Notes under the pieces: generated by a model
Told to the model about the DNA's origin: nothing
What the model saw: the letters and a program-made list of their open reading frames with translations, nothing else
Databases searched by the model: none
From: Campylobacter coli LMG 9860
GTDB lineage: Bacteria > Campylobacterota > Campylobacteria > Campylobacterales > Campylobacteraceae
Assembly: GCF_000254135.1 (NCBI RefSeq)
Contig: NZ_AINS01000047.1
Span: forward strand, 1 to 44,585
DNA: 44,585 nucleotides
Reading direction: 5' to 3'
Program-made: the position numbers and the translations under genes
In this document: piece after piece, positions 29,459-39,645 of the stretch
Numbering within the stretch: the first letter of the stretch is position 1
Layout: every line of letters starts with the position of its first letter

Positions 29459-30375
29459 AAAGCCACCCGAATTTTTGATAGTTTTTCAATCATTTTACTT
29501 GGAATTATACTTAAAGTAAGTAATATCAAAGCAGGAGCATTGATTTTAATGCTCAAACTTTTAAACAAACAATGATAAAGTGCTTTATAATTTGCACTTA
29601 ATTTTGCATAATACGCTGCCATTTTATAATAACTCGCACAAGTTTTTCTATAATCATCATCCCCAGAAGCTTTTAACTCATTTTCTAAAATTTTCGCAAG
29701 CTCTAAATACCCCAAATGCACCCTATGAGCATTTTTACTCGCTCCTAGCGTGACACTATCTTTTCTAAAAACACGATAAATTCTAAAAGCTTTATGGATA
29801 TAAAAACTTTTTTCTTCGTATAAATTCACCCAAAGCGTAGCTTCGTTGCCATAAAATTCCTCGTTAAAACGCTTATTTTTAAGCAAAGAAGCCTTAAAAA
29901 CAGAAAAAAATTCCCCACTAAAACGCTGCATTAAAAAATCTTTCTTAGAAATTTCATCCTCTTTTTGCAAACCTTTACCGCTAAACTCATCACTTAAAAT
30001 TCCTTCTTTTTCTATAACGCAATTTCCAAAAACATGAGAATAACCCTCATCTACTTTTTGCATTAAAACACCCAAAGCATAGGGTAAAAGCTCATCATCA
30101 TCATCTAAAAAGGTTATAAATTCACCACTTGCTTTATCCAAGCCATTGTTTTTATTGCCATTAGGGCCTTGTTTGTAGTTTTGATTTAAAAAATACTTAA
30201 TGCGTTTATCACTTTTTTGCAAATTCTCTACAACGCTTTTAGTATCATCACTAGAATTATCATCGCTTATAATGATTTCTAAGTCTTTAAAGTCTTGATT
30301 TAAGATACTCTGAACTGCCTTTTGAAGTAATGAAGAACGATTAAAAGTAGGAACTATAACAGAAAGTTTAGGCAT
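29446..30375 (-). CDS. pglI: glucosyltransferase PglI (GT2)
   Basis: Adds the beta-1,3 glucose branch to the N-glycan. It is a GT-A, family 2 enzyme with SVIVPTFNRSSLLQKA at the start, ISDDNSSDDT, and the metal-binding DDD in ITFLDDDDELLP. I place the start at the ATG at 30373–30375, giving [10 protein letters not shown] and 309 residues as in C. jejuni, after a GAGG ribosome site. The longer open frame runs back through the end of pglH. It overlaps pglH by eight bases. Confidence 0.94.
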   Translation of the reverse strand: MPKLSVIVPTFNRSSLLQKAVQSILNQDFKDLEIIISDDNSSDDTKSVVENLQKSDKRIKYFLNQNYKQGPNGNKNNGLDKASGEFITFLDDDDELLPYALGVLMQKVDEGYSHVFGNCVIEKEGILSDEFSGKGLQKEDEISKKDFLMQRFSGEFFSVFKASLLKNKRFNEEFYGNEATLWVNLYEEKSFYIHKAFRIYRVFRKDSVTLGASKNAHRVHLGYLELAKILENELKASGDDDYRKTCASYYKMAAYYAKLSANYKALYHCLFKSLSIKINAPALILLTLSIIPSKMIEKLSKIRVALCKN

Positions 30376-31444
30376 TTTTAACCTCATCAATAAGCTCAAG
30401 CCATTGCTTTTTAATATGAGAAATTTCAAAATCTTCACATCTTTTTTTAGCATTTATAACGATATTTTTTCTTAGTTGCTCATCTTTTAATACAAGCTCA
30501 AGCTTTCTAGCCAAAGCTATTTCATCATCACAACCCACTAAAAATCCATCCTTATTATCGTTAATTAAGTCCTTAGCTCCATTATAATAAGAAGTTGAAA
30601 TTCTACACACTTCAAAATACAAACTCTCGATCAAAACCGTTGGCAAACCCTCAACAAAAGAACAAAGACAAAGTACTTTAGCCTTTTCATAGAGCGCTTT
30701 TACATTTTCAACACGCCCTAAAAACTTCACTCTTATGCCTAAAGATTTTGCCTTATATTCAAGCTCTTGTCTTAATTCCCCATCACCAGCCACAACAAAT
30801 TCATAATCCTCTTGCAATTTTTTATCTAAATGCGCTATGGCTTTTAAAAACATTTGAGGGTTTTTATTTTGATCTAAACGACCTATAAAAAGCACCGAAT
30901 TTTCTTTTTCAAAATGCTCATTTAAAGAAATTTCTGTGCTAAAATGACAAGGATTAGGCAAAAGTTTTACCCTTTTTACAAATTTTTCATAATAAATTTT
31001 ATCACTACTTCCAAGCACGGTCAAAGCATCGCAAAAAGGATAACTCAAGCGTCTTAAAAAACGCCAAATTTTAGATTTTAAATAAGCTTCATTACTATGT
31101 TCACTTATGATTAATGGGGTTTTTAATCCTATCTTAGCAAAAATACAAGCAATATTTGTCGTATCTAAAAAAGAGATAAAAACATCGCTTTCATTTTCTT
31201 TTAAAGCTTTTCTTAATGCCAGATATTTTTTAAAACGGCTTGCGATTTTATGATATAAAGTGTCAAATCTAAATTGCTCTAAAGTTATAAGTTTGATATT
31301 TTCTTCAAGTTTATAAAAAGAATCGCCCACATGAAATTTGATGATACTTACTTCATGCTGAGTGCAAAGCGCATTTGCTAAAGTCGCTAAAACACGCTCA
31401 GCACCTCCTGAATTTAAAGTGGCTATGATAAAAGTTATTTTCAC
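30368..31444 (-). CDS. pglH: GalNAc polymerase PglH (GT4)
   Basis: Adds the last three GalNAc residues, counting to a fixed length. It is a 358-residue GT4 with [19 protein letters not shown] at the N-terminus, [17 protein letters not shown] at the interdomain region, and the nucleotide-sugar segment [18 protein letters not shown]. It overlaps pglK by four bases (ATGA) and pglI by eight, so the block is translated as a coupled series. Confidence 0.93.
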   Translation of the reverse strand: MKITFIIATLNSGGAERVLATLANALCTQHEVSIIKFHVGDSFYKLEENIKLITLEQFRFDTLYHKIASRFKKYLALRKALKENESDVFISFLDTTNIACIFAKIGLKTPLIISEHSNEAYLKSKIWRFLRRLSYPFCDALTVLGSSDKIYYEKFVKRVKLLPNPCHFSTEISLNEHFEKENSVLFIGRLDQNKNPQMFLKAIAHLDKKLQEDYEFVVAGDGELRQELEYKAKSLGIRVKFLGRVENVKALYEKAKVLCLCSFVEGLPTVLIESLYFEVCRISTSYYNGAKDLINDNKDGFLVGCDDEIALARKLELVLKDEQLRKNIVINAKKRCEDFEISHIKKQWLELIDEVKNA

Positions 31445-33141
31445 TTTTTATCCTCCTTAAAAAGTTTGCCATGTTCTAAACGATAGATGCTATCACAACG
31501 CGTGATGGTTGAAAGACGGTGCGCAATAATAATCATGGTTTTGTCTTTAGAAATCTTATAAATTTCATCCATAATCCTTGCTTCGCTTTCAGTATCAAGC
31601 GCAGAAGTAGCCTCATCAAGAACTAGAATTTCAGGATCTAGGTACAAAGCTCTTGCGATGGCTATGCGTTGCTTTTGTCCACCGCTTAAATTACTCCCAC
31701 CATCGCCTACTTTTGTTTGCACTCCTTGGGGTAAATTTTTCACAAAATGTTCTAAATTAGCTTGCTTAATCACCCTTTGAAGTTTTTCTTCATCTACTTC
31801 ATCTCCAAAGCTGATATTTTTAGCAATGCTGTCATTAAAAAGATAGATATTTTGCGGGATATAACCTATTTTTTGGCGATAATTCTTAACATTTTTCATA
31901 TTTAATTCATTTTTATCTACAAGCACCCTACCCTCTCTAGGACTTAAAAGTCCTATGATTATATCCACTAAAGTGCTTTTTCCACAACCACTTTCTCCTA
32001 TAAATGCGATCTTTTCGCCTTTTTTTATACTTAAATTTAAACAAGTAAATAAATTCTTTTTGTCTTTATATCCAAAACTTAAATTTTCTAGTCTTAATTC
32101 TTTATCAAAATCAATTTTTTCTTCACCCAAACTCTCTTCTTTTTGCTTTAAAATTTGATAAATAATATCTAAAGAAGAGCGATAATAAAGTAAATCATGA
32201 TAGCTTGTAATGATACGATTTGCACTTGGCATCAAGCGATAAAGCGCTAAAACAAAAATGGAAATAGTCGCTAAAATTCCGGATATATCGCTTTGATTTT
32301 TAAATACTAAAAAAACCACTATAAAAACAAGTACACAAAAGCCAACCCCTTCAAGATAAATTCTTGGCATGGCACTTACGCTTTCATTGGTGATATTTGC
32401 CTTAGCAAAAATCTCGCTTTGAGTTTTAAAAAGATTTAAAACGCCATCTTCTTTGGTTTTGAGCTTTATTAATTTAAAATTATTTAAATTTATATTAAGA
32501 ATTTCAAAAAAATTCTTCATCGCTTCTTCGCGTTTAAGACCTGCTTTTTTAACGATAGGACTAAGAACTTTGATCAAGATAAAAGCATTTATAATCATAA
32601 AAAGACTTAAAAATAAAGTGATTTTATAATTTACTAAAAGCATGAGAGTGTAAAGTAAAAGCACGACAAAAATTTCACTCATCATCAGCAAAAATGATGA
32701 AATCATAGTGCTTAGATTGTAAACTTCTCCGGTAATAGACTTTAGAATTTCGGATTGATTTTTTTGAGTAAAATTTTCATAATCTGTATTTAAAAATTTT
32801 GCAAAAACTTTATAAGCGATAGCATGATACCTACCCTTTGAAAAGCGGGCTAAGAGGTGAAAATAATAACTATTTAACAAAGCGCGCAAAACATAAAAGA
32901 CAATAAGCACAACACCAAAATAAACTATAATCTCAAAAACAGGTAAAGCAAGATAGTCTTTAAGCTGGATTAAATACTTATTTCTATCAAAATAAGAAAA
33001 ATCACTAGCCAAAGTAATAAAAGGCATCACTAAAGAAATAGCAAAACTTTCTATAAAAGAAATAAAAACCGAAAAAAGCAGTAAAGAGAATAAAAATTTT
33101 TTATCCTCTTTACTCAAAATAAAAAATATTTTTTTTAGCAC
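31441..33141 (-). CDS. pglK: lipid-linked oligosaccharide flippase PglK
   Basis: An ABC half-transporter that flips the undecaprenyl-PP-heptasaccharide to the periplasmic face. Six membrane helices fill about 1–320. The ATPase part has Walker [10 protein letters not shown], signature [13 protein letters not shown], Walker [13 protein letters not shown] and the H-loop IAHRLST. I prefer a GTG start at 33139–33141, giving [13 protein letters not shown] (566 residues), which matches C. jejuni. A TTG four codons upstream is the alternative. The GTG lies inside the end of gne, with GGGA upstream as ribosome site. Confidence 0.94.
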   Translation of the reverse strand: MLKKIFFILSKEDKKFLFSLLLFSVFISFIESFAISLVMPFITLASDFSYFDRNKYLIQLKDYLALPVFEIIVYFGVVLIVFYVLRALLNSYYFHLLARFSKGRYHAIAYKVFAKFLNTDYENFTQKNQSEILKSITGEVYNLSTMISSFLLMMSEIFVVLLLYTLMLLVNYKITLFLSLFMIINAFILIKVLSPIVKKAGLKREEAMKNFFEILNINLNNFKLIKLKTKEDGVLNLFKTQSEIFAKANITNESVSAMPRIYLEGVGFCVLVFIVVFLVFKNQSDISGILATISIFVLALYRLMPSANRIITSYHDLLYYRSSLDIIYQILKQKEESLGEEKIDFDKELRLENLSFGYKDKKNLFTCLNLSIKKGEKIAFIGESGCGKSTLVDIIIGLLSPREGRVLVDKNELNMKNVKNYRQKIGYIPQNIYLFNDSIAKNISFGDEVDEEKLQRVIKQANLEHFVKNLPQGVQTKVGDGGSNLSGGQKQRIAIARALYLDPEILVLDEATSALDTESEARIMDEIYKISKDKTMIIIAHRLSTITRCDSIYRLEHGKLFKEDKK

Positions 33142-34121
33142 TGCTTTTCCCAATCAAATGCAGATTTGCAAATAAGATCCAAATCATCAAATTTAGGCTG
33201 CCAAGAAGTAAGATTTCTAATCTTGCTTGCATCAGAAATCAAAACTGAAGGATCACCTGCACGGCGTGGGGCAAGCTCGACTTTAAAATCCACCCCACTT
33301 ACTCTTTTCATCGCATCAATAACCTCTTTTACACTAAAACCATGACCATAGCCCACATTAAAAATATTGCTTTCATTATTTTCTAGATAATCCAATGCCG
33401 CCAAATGAGCACTTGAAATATCATCTACATGGATAAAATCTCTTATACAAGTGCCATCTTTTGTATCATAATCATCACCAAATATAAAAAGCTTATCGCG
33501 TTTTCCTGCTGCGCATTCTGCTGCTACTTTGATAAGCAAAGTCGCTTTAGGATAGCGCTGTCCTAATTTATAATCCATACAAGCACCTGCAACATTAAAA
33601 TATCTTAAAATACAGTATTTAAATTCAGGATGAGCCATATTTGCATCACGCAAAACCTCTTCACTCATAAGCTTGCTGCGTCCATAAGGATTGATAGGTG
33701 CTAAAGGACTATTCTCGCTTACAACAGGGGTTGTAGGTTCGCCATAAGTAGCTGCTGTAGAAGAAAAGATAAATTTACCCACCCCTGTTTGGATACAAGT
33801 TTGGATTAAATTGGTTGTATTAATCGTGTTATTCATATAGTATTTTAAAGGATTTTGCATGCTTTCAAACACTTCAATACTCGCTGCAAAATGCACCACT
33901 GCATCAAATTTTTCCCTTTCAAAAAGTGCTTTTACGCCTTCAAAATCACTTAAATCTTGCTCAAAAAATTTAAATTCTCTTATATTTTGCAAATCTTCTA
34001 TTGCGATTTTAGAACCCTTAGAAAGATTATCTAAAACGCAAATTTCATGATTTGTTTTTAAAAACTGCCTTAAAGTATGAGAGCCGATGTAACCTGCACC
34101 ACCACTAATAAGAATTTTCAT
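33135..34121 (-). CDS. gne: UDP-GlcNAc/Glc 4-epimerase
   Basis: Supplies UDP-GalNAc for the five GalNAc residues of the N-glycan, and UDP-Gal/GalNAc for LOS and capsule. It is an SDR extended-type epimerase of 328 residues. [11 protein letters not shown] at 7–17 binds NAD, the catalytic Ser/Tyr-Lys are in FSSTAATYG and NPYGRSK, and IRDFIHVDD is the GalE-family segment. It is often named galE by similarity, but the Campylobacter enzyme acts on both sugar types. It is the first gene of the pgl operon, preceded by a GAGGT ribosome site and a short AT-rich gap. Confidence 0.94.
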   Translation of the reverse strand: MKILISGGAGYIGSHTLRQFLKTNHEICVLDNLSKGSKIAIEDLQNIREFKFFEQDLSDFEGVKALFEREKFDAVVHFAASIEVFESMQNPLKYYMNNTINTTNLIQTCIQTGVGKFIFSSTAATYGEPTTPVVSENSPLAPINPYGRSKLMSEEVLRDANMAHPEFKYCILRYFNVAGACMDYKLGQRYPKATLLIKVAAECAAGKRDKLFIFGDDYDTKDGTCIRDFIHVDDISSAHLAALDYLENNESNIFNVGYGHGFSVKEVIDAMKRVSGVDFKVELAPRRAGDPSVLISDASKIRNLTSWQPKFDDLDLICKSAFDWEKQC

Positions 34122-34177
34122 TTTTTACCTCGATGATTTAAAATTAGAAATCAATTTTAATATATTTATTTTAACGA

Positions 34178-34969
34178 TTAAATTTTCATCTTAGAAATTT
34201 CATTTTCACAAGCTTTACAAAAAATTTCCACATAGGCACGATTTGCTTTTTTTGCTTTTAAAAATTCACTCATAGAATTTAAAAAATAAGCATAATCCTC
34301 ATCGCTTACATTACCCTTGATCAATTCGTATTTTAAAAAAAGCATATAGGTGTTTAAAACATCACTTTCGCAATACTCGTGAATTTTTTCAATCTTATCT
34401 TCATAATAAAGCTTCATCACCTCATCGCCATGCACATCGTATTTACCTGGTAAATCTGCCATAGCACAAATCGTATCAAGCTTTAAACCCCTTGTCGAAC
34501 CAAAACTTTCAAACAAATCACAATGTTTTAATTCTGAAAATCTAGTTTTATAATTATTCCACTTATCACTTTGTGTATCAAGATAATTAGCCGCTTTGAT
34601 ATTGTATTTTAAAGCCCTTAAAACAAGTAAAGGCATATCATAATTTTTACCATTAAAACTGACTAATTTTGGCTCGTATTTTTCAATGAAAGCAAAAAAA
34701 TTATGGATCATTTCTTTTTCATTTTCTCCATCGATTTTATTTACTTTTATAAATTTTCCATAATGATCGCTAATAACTGCGCAAATGCTTACGATCTTAT
34801 GATAAGGCAAGGGTAAAAACTCACTTCCGCTTTGCTCTTTTTGCCACTCTAGCGCTTTTAAGCTTACTTCTAAATCTTCTCCTTCAAAAGCCAAAGTTTT
34901 GCGAATTAAATCCGTATCTGGGATGCTTTCACAATCAAAAATGCAAATATAACCTTCATTTTTCATCAT
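34178..34969 (-). CDS. predicted PolB-like 3'-5' exonuclease
   Basis: A DEDD-type exonuclease domain without a polymerase. Exo I is IFDCESIPD (D12, E14), exo II is SFNGKNYDMPLL, and exo III is HEYCESDVLNTY. This matches the family of stand-alone exonucleases related to DNA polymerase B (Pfam DNA_pol_B_exo2). I set the start at the ATG at 34967–34969 after AAAGG (263 residues). A longer frame adds 12 residues without a ribosome site. It lies between the pgl operon and the LOS locus and is divergent from waaC with overlapping promoters. Its substrate is unknown. A role in repair or RNA/DNA trimming is possible. Confidence 0.85.
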   Translation of the reverse strand: MMKNEGYICIFDCESIPDTDLIRKTLAFEGEDLEVSLKALEWQKEQSGSEFLPLPYHKIVSICAVISDHYGKFIKVNKIDGENEKEMIHNFFAFIEKYEPKLVSFNGKNYDMPLLVLRALKYNIKAANYLDTQSDKWNNYKTRFSELKHCDLFESFGSTRGLKLDTICAMADLPGKYDVHGDEVMKLYYEDKIEKIHEYCESDVLNTYMLFLKYELIKGNVSDEDYAYFLNSMSEFLKAKKANRAYVEIFCKACENEISKMKI

Positions 34970-34990
34970 TTTTAACCTTTTTTCAAATAA

Positions 34991-35012
34991 TTTTGCTAAA
35001 ATCATAGCAAAA
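34991..35012. promoter_or_regulatory. divergent waaC/exonuclease promoter with dyad
   Basis: A perfect 8-bp inverted repeat, TTTTGCTA-N6-TAGCAAAA, covers two back-to-back -10 elements: TGCTAAAAT on the plus strand (34994–35002) for waaC, and TATGAT on the minus strand (35001–35006) for the exonuclease. The arrangement would suit one regulator acting on both genes. Confidence 0.45.
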
Positions 35013-35033
35013 ATTTAAAAATTTTAGGTTTTA

Positions 35034-36062
35034 ATGAAAATAGCAATCATTCGTTTATCAGCCCTTGGGGATATTATCCAAAGTGCTGTGGTTTTACAAT
35101 TTATCAAAAAATTTAAAAAAGATATAGAAATTCATTGGTTTGTGGATGAAAAATTTGAAGGCATACTCAAAAATCATCCCCTAATCGATAAACTTTATGC
35201 TTTGCCTCTAAAGGACAAAAAAATCATTCAAAGTTTAAAAATACTTTTAGAGGCTAGAAAAAATAATTATAATGCGGTTATGGATCTTCAAGGGCTTGTA
35301 AAATCGGCTATTGTGAGTAGAATTTTAAGTAGAAATAATTTTGGTTTTGATAAAAACAGCCTTAAAGAAAGCTTTGCGCATAATTTTTACAACCAAAAAT
35401 TAAACATAGATTATAATGAAAATGTTTTTGTAAGATATCTGGGTCTAACTTCTTTCATGCTGAATAAGTATTTTGATCCTAAAGATCTAGCTTTTAAAGA
35501 AGATGTTTTTAGCGTGGATGAAAAATTAAAACAACTCTTAAGCGAAAAAATGCAACTTACAAAAAATAAAAAAAACATACTCATCCATGTGGGATCAAGT
35601 GAAGAAAATAAAATCTATCCTAAAACCAAGCTTGCACTACTTTGCAAACTCATCATCAAAGAATTTCCTGAAATAAAAATTTTCTTAGGCTGGGGCAATC
35701 TTAAAGAATATGAATTTGCTAAAGAAGTCATAGAGCTAGGCGCTATAAGTCAAGACAATATAGAAATAGCTCCTAAATTTAGTCTTGAAGAATTGATAGT
35801 TTTTACAAAATCCATGGATTTAATCATAGGAAATGATAGCGGCCCAACGCATCTAGCTTTTGCTTTAAATAGGCCTTCTATAACCATCTTTGGTGCAACG
35901 CCAAGCTACCGCAATGCTTTTAAAACCAATATTAATAAAATTATCGATACAGGTAAAAAAATCACAAATGCAAAACATCTTGATAAAAGCGACTTTTGTA
36001 TAAGTACTATCGAAGAAGAGGATATCTTAAAACTTGTCAAGGAGCTTTTGGGGGATGAATAA
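35034..36062 (+). CDS. waaC: LOS heptosyltransferase I
   Basis: Adds the first L-glycero-D-manno-heptose to Kdo in the LOS inner core, on the cytoplasmic side. It is a family 9 glycosyltransferase of 342 residues. IAIIRLSALGDIIQSAVVL at the N-terminus and IGNDSGPTHLAFALNRPSI in the C-terminal domain are the ADP-heptose-binding hallmarks. It is the first gene of the LOS locus and overlaps waaM by eight bases. Confidence 0.95.
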   Translation: MKIAIIRLSALGDIIQSAVVLQFIKKFKKDIEIHWFVDEKFEGILKNHPLIDKLYALPLKDKKIIQSLKILLEARKNNYNAVMDLQGLVKSAIVSRILSRNNFGFDKNSLKESFAHNFYNQKLNIDYNENVFVRYLGLTSFMLNKYFDPKDLAFKEDVFSVDEKLKQLLSEKMQLTKNKKNILIHVGSSEENKIYPKTKLALLCKLIIKEFPEIKIFLGWGNLKEYEFAKEVIELGAISQDNIEIAPKFSLEELIVFTKSMDLIIGNDSGPTHLAFALNRPSITIFGATPSYRNAFKTNINKIIDTGKKITNAKHLDKSDFCISTIEEEDILKLVKELLGDE

Positions 36063-36942
36063 AGATTATCTTTACCTTAGTGCTTATTATATACTTAAAT
36101 TTTTAGTCTATACTATGCCTCATTTTATTTTAAATTTCCTTGCTTTTTGTGTTTCAAAGATCGTTTTTAAACTCGATAAAAAACATAGAAAAATCATAGA
36201 TATAAATTTAAAACTTTGCTTTCCCTATAAAGATGAAAATGAAAGAAAAGAACTTGCTTTTAAAATTTATAATAATTTTGCCAAATTTGGATTAGATTGC
36301 ATTAAAAACCAAAACACAAGTAAAGAAAAAATTTTAGCTAAAGTCGTCTTTGACAATGAAGAAATTTTAACCCAAGCCTTAAAGGAGCAAAAAGGGGTGA
36401 TTTTCGCTACTGCTCATTATGGAAATTGGGAGCTTTTAAGTCTTGCTTATGCTGCTAAATTTGGAGCGATTTCCATAGTGGGTAAACAACTCAAAAGTCA
36501 AAGAATGACCGAACTTTTAGCTAAAAATCGCACTCAATTTGACATAGAACTTATCGATAAAAAAGGTGGACTTAGAAAAATGCTAAGTGCTATTAAAAAC
36601 AAGCGCGCACTTGGTATACTTACAGATCAAAATTGCACTGATAATGAAGGAATTAAGCTTGATTTTTTTGATAAAAGAGTAAATTATCAAGCAGGAGCTA
36701 GTATCTTAGCCAAAAAAACAGGAGCTTTGATCATACCTGCTTATATTTATCAAGGAGAGGATAAAAAATTTCATATTAAATTTTTCAAAACCCTTGATCC
36801 TTTAAATTCTAGCCTAGAAGAACTTACAAAATATCAAGCAAAAACTTGCGAAGAAATGATCCGATTTAAACCTGATGAGTATTTTTTCTTTCATCGTCGC
36901 TTTGCAAGTTATGATGAAAAACTTTACAAAGGTATCAAATGA
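36055..36942 (+). CDS. waaM: lipid A late acyltransferase
   Basis: Transfers a secondary acyl chain to lipid A (HtrB/LpxL family). The catalytic HX4E is in TAHYGNWELL, and the FFHRRFASYDE C-terminal motif is conserved. An N-terminal hydrophobic helix (about 7–30) anchors it to the inner membrane. I chose the ATG at 36055, inside the end of waaC, giving MNKDYLYLSAYY and 295 residues with AAGGAG ten bases upstream. A start seven codons earlier would precede that site. It is also called htrB. It overlaps the next gene by four bases (ATGA). Confidence 0.94.
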   Translation: MNKDYLYLSAYYILKFLVYTMPHFILNFLAFCVSKIVFKLDKKHRKIIDINLKLCFPYKDENERKELAFKIYNNFAKFGLDCIKNQNTSKEKILAKVVFDNEEILTQALKEQKGVIFATAHYGNWELLSLAYAAKFGAISIVGKQLKSQRMTELLAKNRTQFDIELIDKKGGLRKMLSAIKNKRALGILTDQNCTDNEGIKLDFFDKRVNYQAGASILAKKTGALIIPAYIYQGEDKKFHIKFFKTLDPLNSSLEELTKYQAKTCEEMIRFKPDEYFFFHRRFASYDEKLYKGIK

Positions 36943-38486
36943 ATCTTGAAAAAATAAGCGTTATCATCATAGTTAAAAATGCTCAAAATACCCTGTGTGA
37001 ATGTTTAAACTCTTTAAAAGAATTTGGAGAAATCATACTTTTAAACAATGAAAGCACTGACGATACCTTAAAAATCGCTAAAGAATTTCAAAAAGAATTT
37101 GCGCATTTATACATTTACGAAAGCAAATTTATAGGCTTTGGAGCTCTTAAAAATCTTGCTTTAAGTCATGCTAAAAATGAGTGGATTTTAAATATAGACG
37201 CGGATGAAATTTTAGAAAACGAAGCCAAAGAAGAATTAAAAAAACTTGAATTTAGAGAACAAAACATCCTAGCTCTACCACGCAAGAACCTTTATAAAGA
37301 AGAGTGGATAAAAGCTTGTGGCTGGTGGCCTGATCATGTTTTAAGAGTGTTTAATAAAAAACATACAAAATTTAATGAAAACTTAGTCCATGAGAGTTTG
37401 ATCTTACATACAAATACTCAAAAGGTTTATCTTAAAAATGGACTAAAGCATTTTGCTTTTGAAAGTATTGATGACTTGCTTGACAAACTTCAAAAATACT
37501 CCAAACTTTGGGCTTTACAAAATTTACACAAAGAAAGTGGAATTTGCAAGGCTTTAGTGCGTGGATTTTGGACTTTTTTTAGAAATTATGTCTTAAAAAA
37601 AGGAATTTTTTATGGATATAAAGGTTTTATCATAAGTACATGTAATGGTTTAGGAGCTTTTTTTAAATATATGAAATTATATGAGCTAAAAAAACAAAAA
37701 CCAAAAACTTGCGCCCTAATCATCACAACTTATAATCAACCCAAACGCCTTGCTTTAGTACTCGGTAGTGTAAAAAATTTAGATCCTTCGCCTAATGAGG
37801 TTTTAATAGCAGATGATGGAAGCAAAGAAGATACAGCAAAGCTTATACAAGAATATCAAAAAAATTTTCCTTGTGTCTTAAAACATATTTGGCAAGAAGA
37901 TGATGGGTTTAGATTAAGCCAAATTAGAAATAAAGCCATACAAGCATCTAAAAGTGAATATATCATCGTCATTGATGGAGATATGATTTTGGAAAAAAAT
38001 TTTATCGCCGATCATTTAAATTTTTCACAAAAAAAGATATTTTTACAAGGTTCTAGAATAATTTTAAACCAAAAAGAAACTCAAGAGCTTTTAGATGTAA
38101 ATGACTTTAATTTGGCATTTAAGAAAAAAGATTTTAAAAATCAAAGAAATATTTTTTTAGCCAAATATACATATAAGTTTTCAAAACTTGATAAGAAAAT
38201 TTTTAAAAAAACACAACTTATTAAAGGCATAAGAGGATGTAATATGAGCTTTTATAAAAGTGATTTTGAAGCCATTGAAGGATTTAATGAAAAATTTGTT
38301 GGTTGGGGTAGAGAAGATAGTGAATTTGTAGCTAGATTTTTATTTAATAATGGCTTATTTAGACGCCTTAAGTTTAATGCTTTAGCTTATCATATATATC
38401 ACGAAGAAAATAGCAAAAATATGCTAGAAAGCAATCATCAAATTTATCTAGATACTATAAAAAATAAAAAAGCGACTTGGAGATAA
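36939..38486 (+). CDS. lgtF: two-domain LOS glucosyltransferase
   Basis: Two family-2 glycosyltransferase domains in one 515-residue chain. Domain 1 (about 1–240) has VIIIVKNAQNTL, NNESTDDT and the metal site NIDADE with DAD at 87–89. Domain 2 (about 256–515) begins CALIITTYNQP, has IADDGSKED and a VIDGDM metal site near 345, then GCNMSFYKSDF and GWGREDSEFVARF, a galactosyltransferase-like C-terminal part. In C. jejuni the two-domain form adds beta-1,4-Glc to heptose I and beta-1,2-Glc to heptose II, while one-domain forms do only the first. The two-domain type therefore predicts both glucoses. Confidence 0.9.
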   Translation: MNLEKISVIIIVKNAQNTLCECLNSLKEFGEIILLNNESTDDTLKIAKEFQKEFAHLYIYESKFIGFGALKNLALSHAKNEWILNIDADEILENEAKEELKKLEFREQNILALPRKNLYKEEWIKACGWWPDHVLRVFNKKHTKFNENLVHESLILHTNTQKVYLKNGLKHFAFESIDDLLDKLQKYSKLWALQNLHKESGICKALVRGFWTFFRNYVLKKGIFYGYKGFIISTCNGLGAFFKYMKLYELKKQKPKTCALIITTYNQPKRLALVLGSVKNLDPSPNEVLIADDGSKEDTAKLIQEYQKNFPCVLKHIWQEDDGFRLSQIRNKAIQASKSEYIIVIDGDMILEKNFIADHLNFSQKKIFLQGSRIILNQKETQELLDVNDFNLAFKKKDFKNQRNIFLAKYTYKFSKLDKKIFKKTQLIKGIRGCNMSFYKSDFEAIEGFNEKFVGWGREDSEFVARFLFNNGLFRRLKFNALAYHIYHEENSKNMLESNHQIYLDTIKNKKATWR

Positions 38487-38487
38487 T

Positions 38488-39645
38488 ATGAAAACTGTAG
38501 GCATAGTAATCCCTATCTATAATGTAGAAAAATACTTAAGAGAATGCTTAGAAAGCGTCATCAATCAAACTTATGTTAATTTAGAAATTATACTTGTAAA
38601 TGATGGTAGCACCGATGAGAATTCATTGAATATAGCTAAGGAATATGCCTTAAAAGACAAAAGAATTACTTTATTTGATAAAGAAAATGGGGGACTAAGT
38701 TCAGCTAGAAACACAGGGATAGAATTCTTTTACAAAGAGTATGAAACTCATTTTTCAAATGAAATTGATGGTTTTTACACCTTTACCGTTGCAAATGAAA
38801 ATCCGCAAAATGTTTATAAAATTTACAAAAATAAAAATACTTTTATAGAAAAAAATCTAGAAGCTCCTGATATTGATTATTTAATTTTCTTAGATTCTGA
38901 TAATTCTTGGGAATTAAACTGCATTGAAGAATGTGTCAAACGAATGCAAGACGTTGATGTATTGTGGTTTGATCATCTGTGTGTTTATGAAAAAGGTATT
39001 GAAGATAAAGGACAAAAAACAAGAATGCAAATTTTCTCCTATAAAGAAGAATGCATTATAAACCCAAAAGATTATGCTAAAAGAGCTTTAGAGGTTGGGT
39101 CAAGAGATATTTCTTTTAGTTGGGGTGGGATGATTGATTTTAATTTTTTAAAGAAAATTAAACTTAAATTTGTAAATTATATCATCAATGAAGATATACA
39201 TTTTGGTATGATTCTTTTTGCAAGCGCCAATAAGATTTATGTTCTACCAAAAAGACTTTATAAATGCTTACTTAGATCAAATAGTATTTCAAACCATGAT
39301 AAAAAAGTAACAAAGGCTAACATTTCTCATTATTTTAAAAATATTTATGAAGCTTTTGATGAAGATGCGAAGTCAGCTAAAGAATATTTAAGACTAGCAA
39401 GTAGGGTAATTACTGTTTTAAAACTTATAGACTTTTTTCAAGGTAAAAAAGAAAATGAAAACAGCAAGGCTATAAAAGAAATCTTTCTACCGTTTTATGC
39501 CAAAAAAGCATTAAAATTTAAAAAAGTTAATAAAGATCCTTTAAATCTTAAAAATGAACTGGATAAAATCAAGCCCTTTGTAAAAAATATTTTACCCTAC
39601 GATGCTTGGAAAATCCTTCAGAAAATAAAAAATATCTTTAGTTAA
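38488..39645 (+). CDS. LOS outer-core glycosyltransferase (GT2)
   Basis: A 385-residue GT-A enzyme with IVIPIYNVEKYLRECLESVI, LVNDGSTDEN and NGGLSSARNTGIE. The metal site LDSD is at 135–138, where most relatives read LDSDD and this one LDSDN. About 48 residues (81–128) are inserted between the ARNxG motif and the LDSD motif, an arrangement also found in Campylobacter Cj1136/CgtB-type galactosyltransferases as I recall. It probably adds a galactose to the outer core. The acceptor cannot be told. It starts one base after lgtF and converges with the next gene, overlapping it by eight bases. Confidence 0.8.
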   Translation: MKTVGIVIPIYNVEKYLRECLESVINQTYVNLEIILVNDGSTDENSLNIAKEYALKDKRITLFDKENGGLSSARNTGIEFFYKEYETHFSNEIDGFYTFTVANENPQNVYKIYKNKNTFIEKNLEAPDIDYLIFLDSDNSWELNCIEECVKRMQDVDVLWFDHLCVYEKGIEDKGQKTRMQIFSYKEECIINPKDYAKRALEVGSRDISFSWGGMIDFNFLKKIKLKFVNYIINEDIHFGMILFASANKIYVLPKRLYKCLLRSNSISNHDKKVTKANISHYFKNIYEAFDEDAKSAKEYLRLASRVITVLKLIDFFQGKKENENSKAIKEIFLPFYAKKALKFKKVNKDPLNLKNELDKIKPFVKNILPYDAWKILQKIKNIFS

